Source of the DNA: a virus
DNA length: 28,545 bases
Direction: 5' to 3' (one strand)
IMG/VR virus record: IMGVR_UViG_3300025727_000418
Span: 1-28,545 of that record
Both the position numbers and the translations under genes were made by a program. Of the stretch, positions 11,001 through 15,508 are shown piece after piece (the stretch's first letter is position 1; every line of letters starts with the position of its first letter). The notes under the pieces were generated by a model, which saw only the letters and a list, made by a program, of their open reading frames with translations, ran no database searches and was not told the origin of the DNA.

Positions 11001-11378
11001 TCATCCAGGAGGGACCTCAAGGAAAATATTATTACTTTAGATAGACGTAGCTCTTTGTCAAGAATTAAGGCTTTGCGACCTGTAGCCTTTAATTTTAAAA
11101 AAGAATATATGGAGCTAGGTAATAATGAGATGATACCCTACGAAAAGCAGAGGGGTTTTATTGCTGAAGAAGTGGCTGAGGTAGATCACTGGATGGCTCA
11201 GTGGGGCTGGATTGATCAGAGCAATGTTGGCATGGAGAAACGAATGCTTCCTGGTGCTGATCCTGAGCCCAATTTGGAAGAGGCTGTTCCTACAGACTTT
11301 AACGAGAGGGCTATAATGGCAGATTTAGTTGCGTCGGTGCAGGAGCTTGAGTCCCGTTTGGCGGCTCTAGAGCTTTAA
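8043..11378 (+). CDS. Tail fibre with C-terminal peptidase S74 chaperone domain
   Basis: A 1111-residue host-binding fibre with ATG directly after the hub stop and a good AGGGAGG site. The N-terminus has GHSHDGDNSSKID, common in tail attachment regions. A fibronectin-III-like domain spans about 79-195. Next come shaft repeats (TANEIFAGTITATEI, about 340-375), a WHVDTAGNMWWG repeat twice (about 481 and 527), the fibre motif DNDHPQY then LPLSGGVMTGTI (about 780-805), and two YSFTS repeats 48 residues apart. The C-terminus is a peptidase S74 domain: SSRRDLKENI, with candidate catalytic Ser988 and Lys993, then RGFIAEEVAEV. In this family the domain guides trimer folding and then cuts itself off, here releasing about 124 residues. 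Host receptor is unknown. Confidence 0.88.
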   Translation: MALEDGEGISENRVTFYRMAGHSHDGDNSSKIDFSSYDIYDIVDGEQLKALIGAVVQNGALRTTHLTVGDGNSTIVIDGSIPAAVSNLNVTSSASTTSDGNIFIDVSWTFDADSSYKSFLVELYKSESGISGTYNIMQTVETTGLSYRFERIDNNAGDGGQLYYKAKVYVISSIGIRGVASSSSGIAPAVDTTPPTSPTFNDDFSNFDEGVKPAFKGLFIYLDENTEYDVKKMRGRYEYQVSISNVAASFDSASNLKAAGLSKSSYFLVNNLDVRASAGGTKIDYYLRIRAVDSSGNYSSWVYYKDTADGGASGAGTATDSAASAINVLEINAGVDVQANTITANEIFAGTITATEIAANSITADELSSLTITVGKYIQSSNYVSATSGWQIDGSGNAYVNNIVARGTIHATSGTIGGETTGWTIASNVIQTGSGTGTVIFSTNGAGTPFIRLGSKTSFTSANSGYWLDTANGMALGSNAWHVDTAGNMWWGTSTSYAGADTKISSSGQITFKNGSIDLGGADSTSWHVDTAGNMWWGAHATYGAANYQIANWGGAYLLYARIGGGVSGSDVETGKAWEINDGNITNVSTHNVILDTDYNAVGLNSVSGIIRTAGSKIILRGYSGGDIRMGIAQTNADQPTWNLAGDIAMTKESGNIRFSVETALLVNNGAVTVNNGLTLTGTPTNSSGSYMLSRNVGGDLIWNGSAVGGTTYTSGTGITISAADVISHTDSSALTGTQSSTGQFVKTVTVDGLGHMTGVTFGTTGSGGDHGLLTGLGDNDHPQYSLTSHAHSYLPLSGGVMTGTISNNSGIVLQGGSGASGNLRANNGAVKGVEIQGTGATKLYYGAAAAFQTAGSFNTSYQQMRSVNGIASLPSYSFTSDPDTGMYRSIADQLDFATAGSTRLNLSSAGLRSGIMGTSTNPAYSFTSSTGAGMGFRGSTTWLYMQGGSTYWGIGVGVGGHVAAALASSTGSANVKISGNVLYSLSSRRDLKENIITLDRRSSLSRIKALRPVAFNFKKEYMELGNNEMIPYEKQRGFIAEEVAEVDHWMAQWGWIDQSNVGMEKRMLPGADPEPNLEEAVPTDFNERAIMADLVASVQELESRLAALEL
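9481..9517 (+). repeat. 37-bp direct repeat, copy 1, in tail fibre gene
   Basis: A stretch encoding WHVDTAGNMWWG within the fibre shaft. It is base-for-base identical to the copy at 9619-9655 over 37 bp, 138 bp (46 codons) away and in the same frame, while flanking codons differ. This fits a recent duplication or recombination between fibre repeats. Confidence 0.85.
9619..9655 (+). repeat. 37-bp direct repeat, copy 2, in tail fibre gene
   Basis: Second copy of the repeat at 9481-9517, identical over 37 bp and in frame, again encoding WHVDTAGNMWWG. Identity at synonymous positions points to recent exchange rather than protein-level constraint alone. Confidence 0.85.
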
Positions 11379-11396
11379 GAAAAGAGGGGGTGAAAT

Positions 11397-11588
11397 ATGA
11401 CTACACTAGTTGTCAACATACCAAATTCTCAAATTAGCAACTTCGCTGTCTATATCAATAGCGAGTCGATAGATGATGCTGGACGCTTGCTGGACGTTAC
11501 AGCGTGGCTGCAGGAGTGGATGGATAGTTCTTTGTGGGATATGGCTAGAAATAACGCTTTGGCGAACGTTGCAGATCCAACAGTATAA
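11397..11588 (+). CDS. Small protein of unknown function
   Basis: A 63-residue product with ATG at 11397, 18 nt after the fibre stop, and a strong GAGGGGGTGA site just upstream. It begins MTTLVVNIPNSQISNFAVYI and ends with an acidic, Trp-containing helix (WLQEWMDSSLWDMARNNAL). No signal peptide, membrane segment or cysteine is seen, and I do not recognise the family. Its place between two tail genes suggests a small virion or tail-assembly component, but that is context only. The clear ribosome site and late-gene location support it being a real gene. Confidence 0.6.
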   Translation: MTTLVVNIPNSQISNFAVYINSESIDDAGRLLDVTAWLQEWMDSSLWDMARNNALANVADPTV

Positions 11589-11615
11589 GGGTGGAATTTT
11601 AACCCTCGATAGGGT
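11588..11615 (+). promoter_or_regulatory. Alternative hairpins between two late genes
   Basis: Three short elements, AGGGT (11588-11592), ACCCT (11602-11606) and AGGGT (11611-11615), let the middle one pair perfectly with either side, giving two mutually exclusive 5-bp hairpins. They sit directly after the stop of the 63-aa gene and just before the ribosome site GGAGAGG (11621-11627) of the next gene. A role in RNA processing or translation control is possible; stems this short can also occur by chance. Confidence 0.35.
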
Positions 11616-11628
11616 ATAATGGAGAGGT

Positions 11629-12252
11629 ATGGCTGATTATCAAAACTACGATGCAATAAGTTGGTCTCTTGGAACGCCGATCACTCACGGTCGGCTCCAG
11701 CAGATGTCCACTAATATTTCAGAGGTGAAGACTGCTTCTGGCAATCACGCTAAGGGTGTGATTGTACTCAACCAGTTCACTTCTCAAATTTCTACTATCG
11801 CTAACGGTGTACTGCATACCGGTTTGGCGGGTAGTACATATACTATATCCACACTGAATAGCGCATCTGGTAGCGGCAGTACAGATCAGCGTATTACCTT
11901 GGAGGCTGCGAGATATTACAAGGTGGTCCTCTCTTTGCCTAACATCTATTTAAGCGGAGGGCACGCTGGCAGTCATTTTGTGTTAAGCATGATTAAGACG
12001 GTTTCTTCTGTTGATACTACTCTTGGAACGTTTAATATTATGAGAACTAACGCCCCAGGTGCAGCCTATTTCGGCGGCGGAGTTTATCACGTTATGCTTG
12101 ACACAGGGGCTGGCAGTACCACCCCTCACGAGATTAGTGCAACGCTATCTCAAGCTAATAGAGTGGGGACAGACACAGACACTTATTCTGTGTCGATATC
12201 CACAAATGCACCACTACAGCTTTGGGTTGAGGATGCCGGAGCCTCAGCGTAA
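11629..12252 (+). CDS. Probable minor tail / virion surface protein
   Basis: A 207-residue protein with ATG at 11629 and GGAGAGG four to seven bases upstream. The N-terminus carries PITHGRLQQMSTNISEV. The middle is beta-strand rich with small residues, and the end is QLWVEDAGASA, like the VEDxG endings of small virion proteins that follow tail fibres in phages of Actinobacteria. No enzyme motif, cysteine or membrane segment is visible. The position after the fibre gene suggests a minor tail or fibre-associated decoration protein. The last 20 nt overlap the HNH gene start in another frame. Confidence 0.55.
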   Translation: MADYQNYDAISWSLGTPITHGRLQQMSTNISEVKTASGNHAKGVIVLNQFTSQISTIANGVLHTGLAGSTYTISTLNSASGSGSTDQRITLEAARYYKVVLSLPNIYLSGGHAGSHFVLSMIKTVSSVDTTLGTFNIMRTNAPGAAYFGGGVYHVMLDTGAGSTTPHEISATLSQANRVGTDTDTYSVSISTNAPLQLWVEDAGASA

Positions 12253-12682
12253 AACTTTAGCCTCTCGTCGTGATGACCTTAAGTGGGGAAACGACGCTCG
12301 TAAAGGCAAAGGCAATAGCAATTGGTCCGGCGGTAAATATATTGATGATAAAGGATACGTGAGAGTCAGAGTCACTGAACATCCCTATCAGGTGCATGGA
12401 TATGTTTATGAGCATCGACTTGTGATTGAGAAATTATTTGGGCGTCATCTTCAAACTTGGGAATCTGTGCATCATATTAATGAAATCAAAGAAGACAACA
12501 GGCCGTCCAATTTATATTTATGCACGGTTTCTGAACATAGCGCTATTCACAGAGAAGGATCTACTCACCCTATGGCTCACAAGGACCACATGCGCAAGAA
12601 GATGAGGGAGCGTGGATCTAGGCCTATTAAGCGAAATTTTAAAAACCCGGGGAAAAGCGGTGTGGGATCGGTACAGGACTGA
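12233..12682 (+). CDS. HNH endonuclease (homing-type)
   Basis: A 149-residue DNA endonuclease if started at ATG 12233. The frame stays open back to 12059, but that region lies inside the upstream tail gene, so the later start is preferred despite a weak, tightly spaced ribosome site. The N-terminus is basic, with GNSNWSGG and GYVRVRV, as in phage HNH enzymes. The core is EHRLVIEKLFGRHL followed by SVHHINEIKEDNRPSNLYL: His80-His81, Asn89/Asn93 and a later His (SEHSAIH, 102-106) form the HNH/beta-beta-alpha-metal site. The C-terminus is Lys/Arg rich. Such free-standing HNH genes often sit between phage late genes as mobile elements. It could also serve packaging, but no terminase is in view. 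Confidence 0.85.
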   Translation: MPEPQRKTLASRRDDLKWGNDARKGKGNSNWSGGKYIDDKGYVRVRVTEHPYQVHGYVYEHRLVIEKLFGRHLQTWESVHHINEIKEDNRPSNLYLCTVSEHSAIHREGSTHPMAHKDHMRKKMRERGSRPIKRNFKNPGKSGVGSVQD

Positions 12683-12704
12683 TATGATGTATAGAACAAA
12701 CATT

Positions 12705-12708
12705 GGAG
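12705..12708 (+). promoter_or_regulatory. RBS that decides the phosphoesterase start
   Basis: GGAG lies 5 nt before ATG 12714. In-frame ATGs at 12684 and 12687 and an open frame back to 12612 exist, but none has a comparable site, and the earlier part lies inside the HNH gene. Confidence 0.6.
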
Positions 12709-12713
12709 ATGAC

Positions 12714-13895
12714 ATGAGTGATGGCGTAAAAGAGTGCGAAGGCGACGGGTGCGGCATTTGTTTCACCCCGAATTCGCATAACCAGAAATATGCAGATCCG
12801 CGATGCAGGAAGGAGCAGGAATATAATATTGTTTGCTCGTACAGAAGAGAGCAAAACGATTTTGGTGTTCCAATAGATCCTATGGACGAGTTAGAGATTA
12901 CAAATGAGGTTGAGTTGAAGCTGGCTTATACGAGGCTGGTGAAGGAGTATGAAAAGGTTAAAACAAAAAAAGATGATTTGTCTGCGTCTGTATATCGTGC
13001 TGTTGTGGACAATGCGGAAAACTATGTAGTTCCGCCCACGACACCACCCCGTTCAGACAGACGCTCTAAGGGGGAAGAAGTCGCTGTGGCTGTGTTGGCC
13101 GACTGGCAACTTGCAAAGGTCACTCCTGATTACGATTCGGCTACGTGTGAGAGTCGTATTGATAAGTTTGCTGAGAAGGTCGTTTCGCTGACTGAGATTC
13201 AGCGTGCGGACCATCCTGTTAAAGATATACATATATGGATGCTAGGCGACATTGTTGAAGGGGAATTGATATTCCCTGGGCAAAGCTTCTTGGTTGATGG
13301 CGGTCTGTATCGTCAGGTCACCGTCGATGGTCCAAGGATAATGACTAAGTTCTTTAAAAAGATGCTGGAAAACTTTCGGCATGTATATGTCACTGGAGTG
13401 ATTGGGAATCATGGAGCCATCGGTGGAAGGCAGCGTAGAGACCACGATCCTGAAACAAATGCGGATAGAATGATTTATAGGATTATGGATCTTGTCTTTC
13501 AAGACGAAGACAGGATCACTTTTGATATCCCCGATGGTCGTGGCGAGGGTCACTGGTATGCTATTGACGACATAGGCAACTATAGCTCTTTGCTTTGCCA
13601 CGGAGATCAGTTTAATTCGCTGTCGTCTTTCTATCAGTTTCAGAAGAAGATTTACGGCTGGCGTGTGGGGGCAATACAGAAGCACTTTGATGATGTATAT
13701 ATTGGACATTTTCATACGCCCACAAAGATGACGTTTAATACTATACAGTGTAGGATCTCAGGAAGCCCTGAGAGTAGTAATGATTATGCTGCAGAGAGGT
13801 TGGCCGCAGTCGGCAGACCCTCTCAGCCATTGATGTTTGTTCATCCAGAGCGAGGCATTGTGACCTCTGAATATTGTGTCTGGCTGGATGATTAG
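12714..13895 (+). CDS. Metallophosphoesterase with N-terminal Cys finger
   Basis: A 393-residue calcineurin-like phosphoesterase. Metal-site motifs are in order: ADWQ (Asp130; the usual DxH is here DxQ, a variant I recall from phage members), GDIVEG (Asp179), GNHG (Asn232-His233), HGD (His296) and GHFH (His332, His334). The first 33 residues hold Cys8, Cys13, Cys16 and Cys31 (C-x4-C-x2-C-x14-C) with FTPNSHNQKY between them, a probable zinc finger that recurs in the protein at 25213-25527. A charged helical linker (about 60-110) joins the parts. The substrate could be nucleic acid ends, cyclic nucleotides or phosphoproteins; a nucleic-acid role is favoured by the finger, as inference. It lies between the HNH gene and the holin. 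Confidence 0.82.
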   Translation: MSDGVKECEGDGCGICFTPNSHNQKYADPRCRKEQEYNIVCSYRREQNDFGVPIDPMDELEITNEVELKLAYTRLVKEYEKVKTKKDDLSASVYRAVVDNAENYVVPPTTPPRSDRRSKGEEVAVAVLADWQLAKVTPDYDSATCESRIDKFAEKVVSLTEIQRADHPVKDIHIWMLGDIVEGELIFPGQSFLVDGGLYRQVTVDGPRIMTKFFKKMLENFRHVYVTGVIGNHGAIGGRQRRDHDPETNADRMIYRIMDLVFQDEDRITFDIPDGRGEGHWYAIDDIGNYSSLLCHGDQFNSLSSFYQFQKKIYGWRVGAIQKHFDDVYIGHFHTPTKMTFNTIQCRISGSPESSNDYAAERLAAVGRPSQPLMFVHPERGIVTSEYCVWLDD

Positions 13896-13956
13896 AGAAC
13901 TATGAGATCGTCTTGTCTTTATAGACTGGCGGAATCTATAGCAAATAGGAGGAAAT
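13896..13956 (+). other. 61-nt intergenic gap before holin
   Basis: One of the longest gaps between genes here. It holds an AT-rich inverted pair, TATAGA (13920-13925) and TCTATA (13935-13940), with a 9-nt loop, and the strong AGGAGG ribosome site (13947-13952) of the holin gene. No convincing promoter or U-tract terminator is visible. Confidence 0.4.
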
Positions 13957-14151
13957 ATGAATTTATATAGAGATATTATTGAAAGAGCAGTTTGGACTGC
14001 GGTGCAGAGTTTTTTGGCTGTGTTTACAGTCACTGACCTGTCTTCATCCAAGGCTGCTGCCGTTGCGGGAGCCGGTGCTTTGATTTCTGCACTTAAGAGT
14101 GTGGCTGCTTCAAAGATTGGAGACCCAAGCAACGGTTCAACTCTTAAGTGA
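13957..14151 (+). CDS. Holin (r1t-like)
   Basis: A 64-residue small membrane protein preceded by a near-perfect AGGAGG site. It begins MNLYRDIIERAVWTAVQSFL, followed by two hydrophobic segments (about 11-26 and 34-51) and a short polar tail with GDPSNGSTLK. The RDIIERA-x-WT-x-VQ start, the two membrane helices and the GDP-x-x-GS-like ending match the pattern of r1t-type phage holins, which form pores that release or activate the endolysin at the end of infection. No endolysin gene is recognisable next to it. The next gene starts at GTG overlapping its TGA. Confidence 0.75.
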   Translation: MNLYRDIIERAVWTAVQSFLAVFTVTDLSSSKAAAVAGAGALISALKSVAASKIGDPSNGSTLK

Positions 14152-14345
14152 GTGGCTATGGGAAGCTTAGAGCTCATATAAAATGTCCCAAGTGCTCTGG
14201 CAAGATTATGGAAGGAGTAACGTTTAAAAACACCATTGAGCTTTCATGCTTGATTTGCGGTTGGCGAGTCGAGCCTGAGGTGGCTTTATGGAATGGAGAA
14301 AAGGACAAGCTCTATAAACGTTTGTTGAGTGAACGAACTAGATAG
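14148..14345 (+). CDS. Small zinc-ribbon protein
   Basis: A 65-residue protein starting at GTG in a GTGA overlap with the holin stop. CPKC at about residues 13-16 and CLIC at about 34-37, each followed by a polar beta-like stretch, make a two-knuckle zinc ribbon (C-x2-C-x17-C-x2-C). The C-terminus is charged (GEKDKLYKRLLSERTR). An ATG further in would lose the first CxxC, so GTG is favoured. Zinc ribbons this small in phages often contact nucleic acid or host polymerase; no specific partner can be named. It is translationally linked to the next regulator-like gene. Confidence 0.65.
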   Translation: MSGYGKLRAHIKCPKCSGKIMEGVTFKNTIELSCLICGWRVEPEVALWNGEKDKLYKRLLSERTR

Positions 14346-14775
14346 TTTAGCTAATAAGATTAACGCTCAGGTGAGAGGATTCTACCTTGATGATGGAGTG
14401 GTTGTGCAAGCAATTAAATACATTAGAAAAGAGAACAGAGTTGTCTTCCGGCGGACAGACACAGGCGAGGAGTATTATGATGACTATAAAGGATCAGCTT
14501 TATTCCGTAAGCGTGTGTTTATCATTAGCGAAGTTGCCCGACAGGTCGGCAGGGCGGCAGGCACTATACGGGACTATGAACGTTCCGGCCTGCTCCCTGC
14601 CGCTAGTCGTTTTCCCTACAAGAAGACTCAGTGCCGTTACTACACTCTTGGCGATGTGGAGGGGATCGAGTCATTTTTTAATGCCCGTCAGGTTGGAAGG
14701 CCGTCCAAGAAGACGGTATACTCCCGTAGAGAGTTGAGAGACAAAATCCGCAATGCTGAGAAAGGTGTATTATGA
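14329..14775 (+). CDS. MerR-like helix-turn-helix DNA-binding protein
   Basis: A 148-residue probable transcription regulator. GTG at 14329 is the only start, since an in-frame stop (TGA) precedes it. Residues 1-60 form a small beta-rich domain (FYLDDGVVVQAIKYI, RVVFRRTDTGEEYYDDY) of unknown role. Residues 64-113 are a winged helix of MerR type: ISEVARQVGRAAGTIRDYER (helix-turn-helix) then SGLLPAA and CRYYTLGDVEGI (wing and helix). The tail holds GRPSKK (123-128), similar to an AT-hook, and a basic helix. Classical MerR sensors put the effector domain after the HTH; here the extra domain is before it. The DNA target is unknown; an early/late switch role is possible. Confidence 0.75.
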   Translation: MNELDSLANKINAQVRGFYLDDGVVVQAIKYIRKENRVVFRRTDTGEEYYDDYKGSALFRKRVFIISEVARQVGRAAGTIRDYERSGLLPAASRFPYKKTQCRYYTLGDVEGIESFFNARQVGRPSKKTVYSRRELRDKIRNAEKGVL

Positions 14776-14972
14776 AAGCTGATGATGATAATCATGTTTG
14801 GGTTTCTATTGGTGTAACCAAGAATCTGGGCAACTATGAGTCTATGCGTCTTGACGCTGGTGCTAAGTTGTCTGGCGACCCTGGTGATGATAAGTTGTGG
14901 GAGAAGCTCTGGGATACTGTAGACAGCCAGATTGAGGCCAAGCTTACTGAGATTGCTAAGGGCGATGGATAG
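14772..14972 (+). CDS. Small acidic protein, unknown function
   Basis: A 66-residue acidic protein; ATG 14772 overlaps the MerR-like stop (ATGA). The core VSIGVTKNLGNYESMRLDAG resembles a short family seen in phage genomes (a VGxTxNLGNYES-type pattern), followed by a predicted helix with LWEKLWDTVDSQIEAKLTEI. No cysteine, membrane segment or catalytic signature is seen. The function is not known to me. It sits between two putative transcription regulators, which may hint at a regulatory or replication accessory role, but this is context only. Confidence 0.6.
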   Translation: MKADDDNHVWVSIGVTKNLGNYESMRLDAGAKLSGDPGDDKLWEKLWDTVDSQIEAKLTEIAKGDG

Positions 14973-15261
14973 TCATGATTGGTCGCAAGGTGCGCTGTGC
15001 TTTAACAGCGGGCATAGGCATTATTGGACTAGTTATGATTATGATGAAACGCAATATGCGAAGACTATTTGCAATGATTGTAAGGTGAAACTGCCATGTT
15101 TAATTGCCGCTACGAGCGATCCTTTTTTTGTCGGTGTGAGCGCTGGTTTATCAAAGTACGATATGCTTATGGCTGCATGGAGGAGGATTGAAGATGCCTC
15201 AGAGTCAAACTGGAGCGGACCTGATTCAGTTATTGAAAAAGCTCTCAAAAGAGGAGGGTAA
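14965..15261 (+). CDS. WhiB-family iron-sulfur transcription factor
   Basis: A 98-residue protein from ATG 14965 (the frame opens earlier, at 14932, but that region lies inside the previous gene; TAAGGG precedes the chosen ATG). Four cysteines, Cys12, Cys36, Cys39 and Cys45, have the WhiB spacing C-xn-C-x2-C-x5-C, in ALC then ICNDCKVKLPC. A following GVSAG stands where WhiB proteins have G-[IV]-W-G-G, and a charged helix follows. WhiB-like proteins bind a 4Fe-4S cluster and the main sigma factor of actinobacterial RNA polymerase. Some phage versions are known to act on host transcription. The Gly-Trp turn is altered (Ser for Trp), so sigma binding may differ. This is the best clue to an actinobacterial host. 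Confidence 0.8.
   Translation: MDSHDWSQGALCFNSGHRHYWTSYDYDETQYAKTICNDCKVKLPCLIAATSDPFFVGVSAGLSKYDMLMAAWRRIEDASESNWSGPDSVIEKALKRGG
15181..15186 (+). promoter_or_regulatory. RBS that decides the start at 15194
   Basis: AGGAGG, 7 nt before ATG 15194. It makes that ATG preferable to the in-frame TTG at 15188, and it lies within the end of the WhiB-like gene. Confidence 0.7.
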
Positions 15262-15508
15262 GTTTTTCCTTCCTGATGCTGTCAGGGAGGAGGCGGTGGC
15301 TGATAGTCTGATAGATGCCTACGGGTACGAAGATGTTGCCACCACTGCTGGGGCGTATGTGAGGAAGGCCTCTAGCCCAATTATGGTGTTCAGCTTTGCT
15401 ATGGATGCTCCTTCTATTATTGGGAAGGCTGTTGCTGAACGTAAGTCTAGAGAAAGGTTCTTGGAGATCGTGGAAAAGACACGCGAGAGAATGGACAAGC
15501 GCAAGTGA
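15194..15508 (+). CDS. Unknown helical protein upstream of helicase
   Basis: A 104-residue protein with an ideal AGGAGG site. It is mostly charged helices: ADLIQLLKKLSKEEGKFFL, a middle with DAYGYEDVATTAGAYVR, and a basic C-terminus (RKSRERFLEIVEKTRERM). No recognised motif, cysteine or membrane segment. It overlaps the WhiB-like gene at its start and is coupled to the DnaB-like helicase by a GTGA junction. Placement right before the helicase makes a helicase-loading or replication accessory role worth testing, but nothing in the sequence proves it. Confidence 0.6.
   Translation: MPQSQTGADLIQLLKKLSKEEGKFFLPDAVREEAVADSLIDAYGYEDVATTAGAYVRKASSPIMVFSFAMDAPSIIGKAVAERKSRERFLEIVEKTRERMDKRK

Noticed and set aside
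11615-11620. Perfect TATAAT before the 207-aa tail gene
   Set aside because: No matching -35 lies 16-18 nt upstream (TGGAAT is poor), and a start about 7 nt downstream would cut into the ribosome site.
12059-12232. N-terminal extension of the HNH gene
   Set aside because: The frame is open, but it lies inside the tail gene in another frame, and the HNH-like sequence begins only after 12233.
12959-12974. A-rich slippery stretch (seven A) in the phosphoesterase gene
   Set aside because: A frameshift here would remove every metal motif, and no downstream overlapping frame looks coding; probably just Lys codons.
13913-13942. TTGTCT and TATAGC as a holin promoter
   Set aside because: Both boxes match only partly, and the predicted transcript would begin inside the AGGAGG ribosome site.
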